DNA of 64,000 nt from Deltaproteobacteria bacterium. Its GTDB lineage: Bacteria; Myxococcota_A; Polyangia; JAAYKL01. The DNA is taken from positions 1 to 64,000 of the forward strand of contig JAQTNF010000005.1 in NCBI GenBank assembly GCA_028713995.1. The letters are read 5' to 3'. The notes beneath the pieces were generated by a model, which was not told the origin of the DNA, made no database searches, and worked only from the letters and a program-made list of their open reading frames with translations. Positions 33,345-41,788 of this stretch are shown in pieces. The position numbers and the translations under genes are program-made. Within the stretch, counting starts at the first letter, position 1, and each line of letters opens with the position of its first letter.

Positions 33345-34625
33345 ATGGGCTACCCGGGGTTCATCGGCTCGAGGTACCTGCGCTCGCGCAAGAAGAGCTC
33401 GATCTCGGCCATCACGATCATCGCGATCATCGGCGTGGCGCTCGGCGTGGCCGCCCTGTCCGTGGTGATCGCGATCTCGTCGGGCTTCGAGGAGGAGTTC
33501 ACGGCCAAGGTGCTCGGCGTGAACGCGCACGTGCTCGTCATGAAGTACGGCGTGGACTTCACCGAGTACCGCCAGGTCATGAAGACCGCCAAGGAGGTGA
33601 GGGGCGTCAAGGGCGTGGCCCCCTTCATCATCCAGGAGATGATGCTGTCCAAGGGCGACCGCACCGCGGGCGTGCTCCTCAAGGGGGTCGATCCGGAGCT
33701 GCTCGGGGAGGTGCTCGACCTGCCGAGGCACATCGTGAAGGGCGGCCTCGCCGGCCTGCGCGTGCCCGGCTCCGGCCCGCCGCGCCCGGGTGCGCCCGCG
33801 GCCTCGGAGAAGGGTCCCATGCCCGGCATCATCCTCGGCCAGACCCTGGCCGAGAACCTGAACGCCAAGGTGGGCGACACGGTGCAGGTCACGACCCCGC
33901 TCATCGGGCTCGACGTGATCGGCTGGTCGCCCTCGGACGACACGCCGCGCAGCCTGTCGTTCAAGGTGGTCGGCATCTTCTACGCCGGGTTCCTCGAGTA
34001 CGACACCAAGCTCGTGTACGTGGATCTCTACCAGGCCCAGCGCTTCTTCGACCACGGCGACTCGGTCATCGGCGTGGAGATCACGCTCCACGACATCAAC
34101 CAGGCCAAGGACGTCTCGGCCCGGCTGCGCGGGCTGCTCGGCGGCGGACCCTACCATACGGTCGACTGGCAGCTCCTCAACGAGCCGCTCTTCACGGCGC
34201 TCAAGATGCAGAAGGTGGTGCTCACGATCGTGCTCGCCGTGATCATCGGTGTGGCCGCCTTCAACATCATCGCCACGCTCGTCATGATGGTCTTCGACAA
34301 GCGCCGCGAGATCGCCATCCTCAAGTCCATGGGCGCGAGCCACCGGGGCATCCTCTCGATTTTCATGTACGTGGGCACCGTGGTGGGGCTCGCGGGCATC
34401 ACCATCGGCCTCGCGCTCGGCTTCGGCGTGTGCCTGCTCCTCTCCGAGGTGGGCTGGCCGCTCGATCCCAAGGTCTACCTCATCGACCACCTGCCCGTGC
34501 GCCTGGCCGCCCTCGACTTCGTGGCGTGCGCAGGCGTGGCGTTCCTCATCTGCCTGCTCGCCACGATCTGGCCGTCCATGAGCGCCTCGCGCTTGAAGCC
34601 CGTGGACGGGCTGCGCCAGGACTGA
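33345..34625 (+). CDS. lolE: Lipoprotein-releasing ABC transporter permease (LolC/LolE family)
   Basis: The 426-residue product has the four-helix FtsX-type topology. One N-terminal membrane helix (SISAITIIAIIGVALGVAALSVVIAI) precedes a periplasmic domain of ~240 residues with GVAPFIIQEMM and LKGVDP. Three C-terminal helices include LTIVLAVIIGVAAFNIIATLVMMVFDKRREIAILKSMGAS, a hallmark of LolC/E, and it ends in RLKPVDGLRQD. LolCDE extracts lipoproteins from the inner membrane for transfer to the outer membrane. No lolD ATPase is adjacent. Choosing between LolC and LolE is not possible from sequence alone. It fits a genome rich in lipoproteins. Confidence 0.88.
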   Translation: MGYPGFIGSRYLRSRKKSSISAITIIAIIGVALGVAALSVVIAISSGFEEEFTAKVLGVNAHVLVMKYGVDFTEYRQVMKTAKEVRGVKGVAPFIIQEMMLSKGDRTAGVLLKGVDPELLGEVLDLPRHIVKGGLAGLRVPGSGPPRPGAPAASEKGPMPGIILGQTLAENLNAKVGDTVQVTTPLIGLDVIGWSPSDDTPRSLSFKVVGIFYAGFLEYDTKLVYVDLYQAQRFFDHGDSVIGVEITLHDINQAKDVSARLRGLLGGGPYHTVDWQLLNEPLFTALKMQKVVLTIVLAVIIGVAAFNIIATLVMMVFDKRREIAILKSMGASHRGILSIFMYVGTVVGLAGITIGLALGFGVCLLLSEVGWPLDPKVYLIDHLPVRLAALDFVACAGVAFLICLLATIWPSMSASRLKPVDGLRQD

Positions 34626-34639
34626 AGGGGGGGCTCGCC

Positions 34640-35068
34640 GTGGAGGCGCGACGTCTCGGCATGGAGAACTATGACGCGCTCGTCGCGCTGTGGGCCGAGG
34701 CCGGCCTGCCCGTGAAGCTCAGGGGCCGTGACGCGCGCGAGGCGATCGAGCGCCAGCTCAAGCTCCCCCACATCGCCTTCCTCGGCCTGTTCGACGGGGA
34801 TCTTCTGGTGGGCGCCGCGATCGCCACCCACGACGGCCGCAAGGGCTGGGTGAACCATCTGGCCGTGCGCGCATCGCACCGCAGACGGGGCCTCGGCCGC
34901 ACGCTCGTGCGCGCGTGCGAGCAGTGGCTCGACGCCGAGGGCATCCGCATCTTCGCGTGCCTCGTCGAGGCGGGGAGCGACGCCTCGCGCGCCCTGTTCG
35001 GCACGCTCGGGTATGCCCTGTTCGAGGGCGTCACGTACCACACGAAGAGGCTCGATCCCGGGGCGTGA
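34640..35068 (+). CDS. GNAT-family N-acetyltransferase
   Basis: The 142-residue product shows the GNAT acetyl-CoA motif HRRRGLGRTLVRACEQWL (R/Q-x-x-G-x-G/A) after the strand GWVNHLAVRAS, then FGTLGYALFEGVTYHTKRL as the C-terminal strand. GTG 34640 is chosen because gaaggggggg lies 8 nt upstream; ATG 34661 is possible. The substrate is unknown. It follows the Lol permease gene by 14 nt and may be co-transcribed. Confidence 0.87.
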   Translation: MEARRLGMENYDALVALWAEAGLPVKLRGRDAREAIERQLKLPHIAFLGLFDGDLLVGAAIATHDGRKGWVNHLAVRASHRRRGLGRTLVRACEQWLDAEGIRIFACLVEAGSDASRALFGTLGYALFEGVTYHTKRLDPGA

Positions 35069-35072
35069 CCGA

Positions 35073-35101
35073 TTGACATGACCAAGTAGTGGACTTAATA
35101 T
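35073..35101 (+). promoter_or_regulatory. Promoter of the Phd/VapC pair (leaderless type)
   Basis: Perfect TTGACA (35073-35078), 17-nt spacer, TAATAT (35096-35101), 6 nt before ATG 35108, with no Shine-Dalgarno. Antitoxins of this family usually repress their own promoter. Confidence 0.65.
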
Positions 35102-35107
35102 TGAATC

Positions 35108-35353
35108 ATGATCAGGATCAACATCCACGAGGCCAAGACCCATCTGTCGCGCTATCTCGGGCGTCTCGAAAAAGAGGGTCGAATTGTGATCTGCAAGCGC
35201 AACGTGGCCATCGCCGAGATCAGGCCGACGGAAAACCGTGACCCGAAGCCGAGGCGCATCGGGCTGGCAAAGGGCCGGTTCGACGTCCCCTCATCGTTCT
35301 TCGACCCGCTCCCGGATGACCTGCTCGCGGCCTTCGGCGGCGACGCGAGGTGA
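35108..35353 (+). CDS. Phd/YefM-type antitoxin
   Basis: The 81-residue product opens with INIHEAKTHLSRYLGRLEKEGRIVICKRNVAIAEI cut into the typical Phd/YefM pattern: N-terminal strand, helix, then a hairpin ending in a conserved basic-Asn (KRN) motif. The C-terminal part (GRFDVPSSFFDPLPDDLLAAF) is the usual toxin-binding tail with DxPxxFxxPLPxxLLxxFxG. It would neutralise the PIN toxin encoded next and repress the operon. The start lies directly after a strong promoter. Confidence 0.9.
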   Translation: MIRINIHEAKTHLSRYLGRLEKEGRIVICKRNVAIAEIRPTENRDPKPRRIGLAKGRFDVPSSFFDPLPDDLLAAFGGDAR

Positions 35354-35357
35354 AGCC

Positions 35358-35744
35358 TTGAAGCTCCTCCTCGACACCTGCACGTTCCTCTGGATCACCC
35401 TGGATGCGCCCGAGCTGTCGAAGCGTTGCCGCGAGCTCTATCTCGATCCGGAGAACGAGGTCCATTTCAGCGCCGTGTCCGCCTGGGAGATCGCGATCAA
35501 GAACCAGCTCGGCCGGCTCCCGCTCCCCGAACCGCCGGAGAGGTTCGTTCCGATTCAAAGGGAGAAGCACGGCATCGCGGCGCTCCCGCTCGACGAGATC
35601 TCGGCCCTGCACGCACGTCGCCTCCCGCCCCTCCACCAAGATCCCTTCGACCGCATGCTCGTCTGCCAGGCCATCGTCAACGGCATGACCATCCTCACCC
35701 CTGACGAGCACATCTCCAGGTATCCCGTCCTCACCGAGTGGTGA
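35358..35744 (+). CDS. PIN-domain ribonuclease toxin (VapC-like)
   Basis: The 128-residue product has the PIN acidic residues in LLLDTCTFLW (Asp7), SAVSAWEIAIK (conserved Glu) and DPFDRMLVCQA (Asp near residue 97). PIN toxins cut RNA, often tRNA or rRNA, when freed from antitoxin. The start is TTG 35358, 4 nt after the antitoxin stop, with gaggtgaag as Shine-Dalgarno; a weak start keeps toxin below antitoxin. The pairing of a Phd-type antitoxin with PIN toxin is common for this HxxPFDRxL subgroup. Confidence 0.9.
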   Translation: MKLLLDTCTFLWITLDAPELSKRCRELYLDPENEVHFSAVSAWEIAIKNQLGRLPLPEPPERFVPIQREKHGIAALPLDEISALHARRLPPLHQDPFDRMLVCQAIVNGMTILTPDEHISRYPVLTEW

Positions 35745-35758
35745 GACGGGGGGCCGTC

Positions 35759-36082
35759 CTACTTCCCTTCCCCCGGACACCGCCCCGAGTCGTCGCGGCA
35801 GGTTCCCGGCCTGCACTCGCCCCTGAAGAAGGCCCACTCCTCGCAGCGCGAGCCGTCCGCGAACACGCACACCCCGTACTGGCCCGCGGCCTCGGTCCTG
35901 ATCTCGAGCCTGCCGCCGTTCTTCACGCAATTCACGCTGGCCGGATTCGCAATTCGGACGTTGTCGGACGGGGCCGGCTCCTTCACCGCCGCGGCGCCGG
36001 GCGCCTCGGGTGCGCGCTTCTCGACCTGCCCGCACGCCAGGGGGAGAACGATCGCAGCAAGCGCAATGACGAAGCGCCTCAT
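35759..36082 (-). CDS. DUF333-domain lipoprotein
   Basis: The 107-residue product has a signal peptide with lipobox LPLAC (Cys17). Its DUF333 core runs [18 protein letters not shown] ... [24 protein letters not shown], the N-P-A-S-x-x-C-x-x-x-G-G and C-x-F-x-D-G-x-x-C-E-E-W pattern. The tail adds two more Cys ([10 protein letters not shown]). DUF333 lipoproteins are periplasmic or surface proteins of unknown role. It overlaps the mtnA stop by 4 nt (ATGA), so it is made from the mtnA mRNA, an unexpected coupling. Confidence 0.87.
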   Translation of the reverse strand: MRRFVIALAAIVLPLACGQVEKRAPEAPGAAAVKEPAPSDNVRIANPASVNCVKNGGRLEIRTEAAGQYGVCVFADGSRCEEWAFFRGECRPGTCRDDSGRCPGEGK

Positions 36083-37140
36083 GGCGTTGCGCCTTCCGCG
36101 AGCCTTCCGATGGTCTCGGCGTTCGGAGGCTGCGCGAGCCCCCGGTCCGTGATGAGCGCGGTCACGAGACGCGCCGGGGTCACGTCGAAGGCCGGGTTGC
36201 GCACGGGCACGCCTTCGGGCGTGACGCGCCGCCCGTGGATGTGCGTGACCTCGTCGGCCGCACGCTCCTCGATGGGGATGGCTGCGCCGTCCGGCGTGGC
36301 CAGGTCCACTGTGGACCACGGGGCTGCCACGTAGAACGGGACTCCGTGCGCGGCCGCGGCCAGCGCCACGCCCAGCGTGCCGATCTTGTTCGCGAAGTCG
36401 CCGTTGGCCGCCACCCGGTCCGCGCCCACGACCACCATGTCGATCTCGCCACGCGCGAGGTGCGAGGCCGCAGCGCCGTCCACGATGACCGTGACCGGGA
36501 TGCCGTCGCGCGCGAGCTCCCAGGCCGTGAGGCGGGCCCCCTGGAGGAGCGGCCTCGTCTCGTCGGCCAGGACGCGCACGCGCTTGCCCTGCTCCACCGC
36601 GGACCGCACGACCCCGAGGGCCGTTCCGTGGCCGGCCGTGGCCAGGCCGCCCGCGTTGCAGTGGGTCAGGATGGTGGCGCCGTCCGGAACCAGGGCCGCG
36701 CCGTGGCTTCCCATCCGGCGGCACATGGCGATGTCCTCTTCGCGGATGGCGAGCGCCTCGGCAAGCAGGGCCTGCCGGAGAGCCACCGCGTCGTTCGAGG
36801 TCGAGGAAGAGAGGCGACGGCGCATGCGGTCCAAGGCCCAGAACAGGTTCACGGCCGTGGGCCTGGTGGCGGCCAGAAGATCACACGCGTCGTTCGCGGC
36901 CCGGGCTACGGCGCGCGCATCCCCGGAGGTCCTGGTCGCGGCGAGGGCCACGCCGAGCGCGGCCGCCACTCCGATGGCCGGAGCCCCGCGGATGACCATG
37001 GTGCGGATTGCATGCGCCACGCCGTGCGCGTCCTCGTAAGTGTTGTATCTCTCGATCTCCGGGAGCAGACGCTGGTCGAGCATGACCACAGCGCCGTCGC
37101 GCCAGCAGACCGTCTCGAACGATGAAGGCCTTTCGCTCAT
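36079..37140 (-). CDS. mtnA: S-methyl-5-thioribose-1-phosphate isomerase
   Basis: The 353-residue product converts methylthioribose-1-phosphate to methylthioribulose-1-phosphate in methionine salvage. Family marks are [15 protein letters not shown] (near residue 50), [19 protein letters not shown] with catalytic Cys, and [17 protein letters not shown] with catalytic Asp. ATG 37140 follows Shine-Dalgarno aggtga and agrees with the family N-terminus. No mtnBCDK genes lie in the window. It is first of a two-gene operon with the DUF333 lipoprotein. Confidence 0.95.
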   Translation of the reverse strand: MSERPSSFETVCWRDGAVVMLDQRLLPEIERYNTYEDAHGVAHAIRTMVIRGAPAIGVAAALGVALAATRTSGDARAVARAANDACDLLAATRPTAVNLFWALDRMRRRLSSSTSNDAVALRQALLAEALAIREEDIAMCRRMGSHGAALVPDGATILTHCNAGGLATAGHGTALGVVRSAVEQGKRVRVLADETRPLLQGARLTAWELARDGIPVTVIVDGAAASHLARGEIDMVVVGADRVAANGDFANKIGTLGVALAAAAHGVPFYVAAPWSTVDLATPDGAAIPIEERAADEVTHIHGRRVTPEGVPVRNPAFDVTPARLVTALITDRGLAQPPNAETIGRLAEGATP

Positions 37141-37176
37141 GGGAAGATCACCTCCCTGCTGGAGATTGTCGCCCGG

Positions 37177-37205
37177 ATCATATCGGCCGGGCTCGCCCCT
37201 GACAA
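37177..37205 (-). promoter_or_regulatory. Promoter of the mtnA operon
   Basis: Minus strand: TTGTCA (37200-37205), 17-nt spacer, TATGAT (37177-37182), about 36 nt before the ATG. No SAM riboswitch is seen in this short leader. Confidence 0.65.
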
Positions 37206-37264
37206 CGTCTGCTTGCACGGCCGCGCGTTTCGGGTCACACAGGACGCGGAGGAACGAAGAGGAC

Positions 37265-38572
37265 GTGACGCGCCTTCGAGTCGCCATCGCCACCGTGGGC
37301 TGCCGCGCCAACCAGGCGGACAGCGCCTCGCTCGCCCGTTCGCTCGGCGCGGACGGCGTGGAGATCGTCTCGTCTTTCGTGGACGCGGACGTGGCGGTGG
37401 TCAACACCTGCTGCGTGACCGCCGAGGCCGAGCGCGACAGCCGCAAGGCCGTGCGCCGCGCCCTTGGCGCATCGCCCGCGACCCGTGTGGTGGTCACGGG
37501 CTGCGCGGTGACGGCTCTCGCCGGCTTCGGAGAGGGCTTCGGGCCGCGAGTCCGGGCGATCGCCGGCACGGACACGGACATGACCCGGGTGGCCGCGCTC
37601 GTGGGCGCCCTCGAAGGAGGCCGGGACCGGGACGCCGGGCAAGCCCGCGGCCCCGTGGGAAGGCCCTTGGGTCGGGAGCGCGCCCTGCTCAAGGTGCAGA
37701 CCGGGTGCAGCCACGGGTGCACGTACTGCGTGGTGCCCGCGGCCAGGGGCGAGGAGCGCTCCATGCCGCTCGGCGAGGCCGTGGAGCGGGCCGCGGCCCT
37801 GTTCGGCGAGGGGCGTCCGGAGGTCGTCCTCACGGGCGTGCAGCTCGGGGCGTGGGGGTGCGATTTGCCGGGCTCGCCACGGCTCGCGTCGCTCGTCGCC
37901 GCTCTGGCCGATCGCGCCGCGCCCGGACGCGTGCGCCTCAGCTCAATCGAGCCCTGGTCCGTGGACGACGCGCTCCTCGACGTGGTGACAGGTCACGACC
38001 GGGTGTGCCCGCACCTGCACCTGCCGCTCCAGAGCGGCTCCGACAGGGTGCTTGCGGCCATGGGGCGGACCTACGACGGTCGGGGCTTTCTCGGAATCGT
38101 CGAGAGGGCGAGGGCGCGGCGCGCGGATCTCGCGCTCGGGACCGACGTGCTGCTGGGGTTTCCGGGCGAGGACGGGGCCGCGTTCGCGGACACGCTCGCG
38201 GTGCTCAAGGACGCGCACCCGTCCTACGTGCACGCCTTCGGCTTCTCACCGCGGCCCGGCACGCGGGCCTGCTCCATGTTCGGCAGGCCGTCGCGCGACG
38301 AGGTGCGCGAGCGCGTCCGCGAGACGCGGCTCTTCGGGGATCACGCGCGCGCGGCGTTCTTCGCGGCGCAAGGGGGCGCGGTGCGCGAGGTCGCGATCGA
38401 GGGGCGCGGCGCGTCGGGCCCGCGCGGCCTCACCGACAACTTCATCCCGGTCTTCCTGCGCGGCGAGGAAGCGGCGCCGGGATCGCTCGTGCGCGCCCGG
38501 CTCGGCACGGCGGTCGTGGGAGGAAGGCTCGAGGCCGAGCCCGCCTTGCGGGACACCGGGCTTTCAAGATAG
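37265..38572 (+). CDS. mtaB: tRNA methylthiotransferase (MtaB-type)
   Basis: The 435-residue radical SAM enzyme has an N-terminal domain with three cluster Cys ([31 protein letters not shown]), the radical SAM motif CSHGCTYC with VPAARG, and [13 protein letters not shown], then a TRAM-like C-terminus. The TAEAE-xx-S-xK pattern and the Cys in TVGC favour MtaB, which turns t6A37 into ms2t6A37 in tRNAs reading ANN codons. GTG 37265 follows ggaggaacgaagagg. It is divergent from mtnA by 124 nt. Confidence 0.9.
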   Translation: MTRLRVAIATVGCRANQADSASLARSLGADGVEIVSSFVDADVAVVNTCCVTAEAERDSRKAVRRALGASPATRVVVTGCAVTALAGFGEGFGPRVRAIAGTDTDMTRVAALVGALEGGRDRDAGQARGPVGRPLGRERALLKVQTGCSHGCTYCVVPAARGEERSMPLGEAVERAAALFGEGRPEVVLTGVQLGAWGCDLPGSPRLASLVAALADRAAPGRVRLSSIEPWSVDDALLDVVTGHDRVCPHLHLPLQSGSDRVLAAMGRTYDGRGFLGIVERARARRADLALGTDVLLGFPGEDGAAFADTLAVLKDAHPSYVHAFGFSPRPGTRACSMFGRPSRDEVRERVRETRLFGDHARAAFFAAQGGAVREVAIEGRGASGPRGLTDNFIPVFLRGEEAAPGSLVRARLGTAVVGGRLEAEPALRDTGLSR

Positions 38573-38615
38573 AGCGGAAAGGCAGGCGACCCCGCGCGGC
38601 CGCGAAAGGCGTATC

Positions 38616-39848
38616 TTGACTCTCAAGGCGTCACTGTTCAGCGGGCTCAAGGACAAGCGGGTGCCGTGCCGCACCCGCGGGTGCAAGAACACGTGGACCT
38701 TCACGGGGGAGGACCAGCTGCGGTGGATGCGGGAGGGGAAGACCGATCCGCCGGAGCGCATGTGCCCCGAGTGTTACGCCAAGTACAACGAGCTCGAGGA
38801 CCGCGAGGTGCCGTGCGCCAACGAGGCGTGCAAGGGCACGTGGACCTGGAGCAAGGCCGCGCGGCTCGCGGCGCTCAAGCGCGGGCAGACCGAACCGCCG
38901 CACGGCGTCCTGTGCAAGGCGTGCCGCGAGCGGTCGAAGGTCGTGGAGCGGTTGGAGGTTCCCTGCCGTGTGCGCGGTTGCAGCAACACCTGGGTGTGGA
39001 CCGCCGAGGAGCGCATGGCCGCGGACGGGGGGCAGGGCACCGCGTCGCCGCCGGTGCGCATGTGCGACGAGTGCTACGGGCGGTGGCGCGATCTTGCGGA
39101 CAGGCAGGAGCCGTGCCGCGTGTCCGGCTGCGAGGGCACATGGATGTGGACCAGGGGCATGCAGCTCGAGGCCGGGCGCAAGGGTGTCACGTCGCCGCCC
39201 CGCCGTCTGTGCGCCGCATGCGGCGAGGTCCTCGACGGGCTCGAGGACAAGGAGCAGCCGTGCCGGGTGCGGGGCTGCAAGGGAACCTGGGTGTGGACGC
39301 GGCTCGCGCAGGTGGAGGCGAAGCGCGCCGGAGACGGTGGGCCGCCCCATAGGATGTGCGACGCCTGCTACGAGCGCATGAAGGGCCTCGAGGATCGGCA
39401 GCAGCCGTGTCGCATCAAGGGTTGCAAGAACACGTGGGCGTGGACGCGGACCATGCAGCTCGAGGGCTCGCTGCGCGGGCGCACCGCGGCGCCGCGGCGC
39501 ATGTGCGACGAGTGCGCGGCGGCCGTGACGCGCCTCGTGGATCGCGACGCGCCGTGCAAGCACGAGGGGTGCGGCGGCACCTGGAACTGGACCGCCGAGA
39601 TGCAGCTTTCGGCCGAGCGCGCCGGCCGCGGCAACGAGCCTCCGCGCCGCATGTGCGCCGCGTGCGAGAAGTTCCTCGAAGAGGTCCGCCCGGTGAGCCT
39701 CGCCTGCTCCTCATGCGGCAAGGAGATCCTGTGGACCACCCAGGGGCAGCTCATGGCGCGCCTCGGCAAGTGGGTGCGCCCCAGCCTGTGCGCGGACTGC
39801 CGCAAGGCCATGAGCCCGGCCGACGTCGAAGGGCAGGGGCAATCCTGA
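38616..39848 (+). CDS. Eight-unit tandem zinc-ribbon repeat protein
   Basis: The 410-residue product is almost wholly eight repeats of 49-50 residues from about residue 16. Units 1-7 read PCRxxGCxxTWxWTxxxQLxxxxxGxxxPPRRMCDECY: a C-x4-C pair, a TWxWT core and a C-x2-C pair. Unit 8 has C-x2-C twice, like the single probable zinc-ribbon domain zf_Tbcl. Each unit should bind one metal ion, giving a rod of eight ribbons. No signal, membrane helix or enzyme domain is visible, so a nucleic-acid or protein scaffold is likely but unproven. The start is uncertain: TTG 38616 has aaaggc upstream. The gene lies 43 nt after mtaB. Confidence 0.82.
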   Translation: MTLKASLFSGLKDKRVPCRTRGCKNTWTFTGEDQLRWMREGKTDPPERMCPECYAKYNELEDREVPCANEACKGTWTWSKAARLAALKRGQTEPPHGVLCKACRERSKVVERLEVPCRVRGCSNTWVWTAEERMAADGGQGTASPPVRMCDECYGRWRDLADRQEPCRVSGCEGTWMWTRGMQLEAGRKGVTSPPRRLCAACGEVLDGLEDKEQPCRVRGCKGTWVWTRLAQVEAKRAGDGGPPHRMCDACYERMKGLEDRQQPCRIKGCKNTWAWTRTMQLEGSLRGRTAAPRRMCDECAAAVTRLVDRDAPCKHEGCGGTWNWTAEMQLSAERAGRGNEPPRRMCAACEKFLEEVRPVSLACSSCGKEILWTTQGQLMARLGKWVRPSLCADCRKAMSPADVEGQGQS

Positions 39849-39958
39849 CCGTCCGGCGCTCCCTGCCGAGCCCGCCCGCGCAAACCCGTTCGCGCAAACC
39901 CGCTCGCCTCGCACCCGGTCTTTTGCTATGTTTCCGACCCGCATGGAGGGAGGAACCC

Positions 39959-40255
39959 ATGGACAGTGAGATGAAGCGCCGCATCGAGGAGCGCGCCGAG
40001 GTGGTGCGGATCGTCAAGCAGGACCTCATCACGCGCCTCAACCTGCCGTACGGGCCGGACGACCTGCACGAGGACGTCTCGCTCCTCGGCTCCGGCCTGG
40101 GCCTCGACTCGCTCGACGCGCTCGAGGTCATCCTGGGCATCGAGCACGCGTTCGGCATCAAGATCGCGGACGACAACATCGGCATCCTGCGCTCGATCAA
40201 CACCATCGCCGACCACGTGATCGCCGCGCGGCGCAATTCGGAGGTGCCCGCATGA
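39959..40255 (+). CDS. Acyl carrier protein
   Basis: The 98-residue product has the ACP fold with the phosphopantetheine attachment motif LGLDSLDALEV (Ser near residue 46) and the following helix ILGIEHAFGIKI. An acidic first helix and terminal ADHVIAARR complete it. A good Shine-Dalgarno (ggaggaaccc) precedes the ATG. It differs from typical fatty-acid AcpP (no DSLDTVEL) and looks like a dedicated carrier. It overlaps the GcvT-like gene by 4 nt, and the thioesterase gene lies next, implying a carrier-bound substrate for these enzymes. Confidence 0.92.
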   Translation: MDSEMKRRIEERAEVVRIVKQDLITRLNLPYGPDDLHEDVSLLGSGLGLDSLDALEVILGIEHAFGIKIADDNIGILRSINTIADHVIAARRNSEVPA

Positions 40256-41352
40256 GGACCTCACCCATCCGCGATCTTCTCCTTTCGCGCGGCGCGATCC
40301 TTGCGGAGAGCCACGGCGTGGAAGTCGTGTCCCGTTTCGGCGACGACGTGGCGGCCGAGTACCGTGCCGTGCGCGACGCGGTGGGGCTCACCGACTTCTC
40401 GTTCATGACGCGCCACCGCGTGCCCGAGGCCGGGCTCGACCTGCTCGAGCGCTACGCGACCGGTCCCGTGGCCAACATCCGTTTCGGACGGCTCCTGCAC
40501 ACCATGGCCGCGAACGAGGAGGGCCTCGTCGAGGCCGACCTCTACATCGCCAACAACGACGAGGAGCTGCTCGTGCTGGGCGAGAGCCTCGTGGGCGACG
40601 AAGCGACCGCACAGGTGCTCGCGAAACTTGGCGGCGCGGAAGCGGGCCTCGAGGATCTGGCCGCGGGCACGGCGCTCATCGGCATCGACGGGTACCAGGC
40701 CTTTGCCGTGGTGAAGGCACTGTTCGGCCCGGACGTGCTCGGCCTGCCGTACCTGTCCATCGAAACGTACGACTTGAGCGGAGCACAGGTGCGCCTCATG
40801 CGCGCGGGCAAGACCTCGGAGTTCGGCTACCTCCTGCTCGTGCCTTCGGACGCGGCGGCCATGGCGTGGGAGAGGCTCGAGCGGGCGGGCGAGCCCCACG
40901 GCATCCGCCCGGTGGGCATGGAGGCCCACTGCGTGCTGCGCCTCGACGGGCGCTTCTTCAACGTGCACGAGGAGGGTCGGAAGGTGCGCGACCCGCTCGC
41001 GCTCGGCCTGCAGTGGATGATCGACTTCGGCAAGGAGGAGCACCGGGGCAGGAAGGCGATCGCGGATCGGCGCGCGGCCGGCCCGGGCCGCAAGGTCGTC
41101 GGCGTGTCCGCGGCAGAGGGCGCGGCGCTCGAGGCAGGAGAGAAGATCCTGCACCAGGGCGAGATCGTGGCCGAGGTCGTGACCGCCGCCTTCTCTCCCA
41201 CCATCGGCCGCAGCATGGGCCTCGCACTGTTCGAGCGGCCATACGCATACGCCGGGCTCTCGTTCGAGACGGCGGACGGCAGAACGGTCGACACGATCTC
41301 CCTGCCGCCGTTCATGCCCAAGAGCCTCGGCGTCAAGCTCGACGAGATGTAG
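40252..41352 (+). CDS. GcvT/YgfZ-type aminomethyltransferase-fold protein
   Basis: The 366-residue product has the folate-binding GcvT fold: an N-terminal part with YRAVRDAVGLTDFSFM (as in GcvT), AANEEGLVEADLYI, a middle part with AGKTSEFGYLLLVPSD and GMEAHCVLRLD, and a C-terminal barrel with GRSMGLALFERPYA. It is not placed with other glycine-cleavage genes. Proteins of this fold transfer or accept one-carbon groups with tetrahydrofolate, repair Fe-S enzymes, or demethylate. Translational coupling to an ACP suggests it acts on a carrier-bound acyl group. The exact reaction is unknown. Confidence 0.8.
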   Translation: MRTSPIRDLLLSRGAILAESHGVEVVSRFGDDVAAEYRAVRDAVGLTDFSFMTRHRVPEAGLDLLERYATGPVANIRFGRLLHTMAANEEGLVEADLYIANNDEELLVLGESLVGDEATAQVLAKLGGAEAGLEDLAAGTALIGIDGYQAFAVVKALFGPDVLGLPYLSIETYDLSGAQVRLMRAGKTSEFGYLLLVPSDAAAMAWERLERAGEPHGIRPVGMEAHCVLRLDGRFFNVHEEGRKVRDPLALGLQWMIDFGKEEHRGRKAIADRRAAGPGRKVVGVSAAEGAALEAGEKILHQGEIVAEVVTAAFSPTIGRSMGLALFERPYAYAGLSFETADGRTVDTISLPPFMPKSLGVKLDEM

Positions 41353-41354
41353 CC

Positions 41355-41786
41355 ATGGGAGAGACCCCGTCCCGCCTCGTCGTGCGCAGGCTCACCGTGC
41401 GGGTGGAGTTCCACCATGTCGACATGATGCGCGTGGTGCACAACGTCCAGTACCTCTACTGGTTCGAGCGCGGACGGCTCGCGGTGCTCGAGGACATCTT
41501 CCCCATGACGTGGGCCATCGAGAACCGCATCGCGACCCCGGTGGTCATGAACCGCATCGAGTACAAGAGCCCGGCGGCCTACGGCGACGAGCTCGTCGTC
41601 ACGACCCGCCACCGCAAGGTCGAGCGCTATGACGGGCGGTTTCTGTTCGAGCACTCGGTATCCAACCAGAAGACCAAGGCCGAAGTCTGCGCGGGCGAGA
41701 GCGCGGTGACCGTGATGGAGCTCGACACGCATCGCCTCGTCAAGTCGATCCCGGACGACGTCTGGGCCAAGTACCAGGCCCTGTAG
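41355..41786 (+). CDS. Hotdog-fold thioesterase (4HBT/YbgC-like)
   Basis: The 143-residue product reads RVEFHHVDMMRVVHNVQYLYWFERGR, the 4-hydroxybenzoyl-CoA-thioesterase pattern with the catalytic Asp in HVDMM and the VVH-x3-Y helix. Hydrophobic strands follow (KSPAAYGDELVVTTRHRKVERYDGRFLFEHSV). It would cleave acyl-CoA or, given the neighbouring ACP, acyl-ACP thioesters. It starts 2 nt after the GcvT-like stop and ends 2 nt before nagZ. Confidence 0.9.
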   Translation: MGETPSRLVVRRLTVRVEFHHVDMMRVVHNVQYLYWFERGRLAVLEDIFPMTWAIENRIATPVVMNRIEYKSPAAYGDELVVTTRHRKVERYDGRFLFEHSVSNQKTKAEVCAGESAVTVMELDTHRLVKSIPDDVWAKYQAL

Positions 41787-41788
41787 GC

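Noticed and set aside
32387-34639. Long plus-strand frame joining the lipoprotein, Lol and GNAT regions
   Set aside because: Only its last part (34640-35068) has gene-like sequence; the rest is an Arg/His-rich shadow of the neighbouring frames.
35108-35744. Genomic island marked by the toxin-antitoxin pair
   Set aside because: Base composition and codon use match the neighbours, and there are no integrase genes, tRNA target or repeats around it.
37141-37264. SAM or SAH riboswitch between mtnA and mtaB
   Set aside because: The leader is too short (about 30 nt) and shows none of the conserved helices; only promoter elements are visible.
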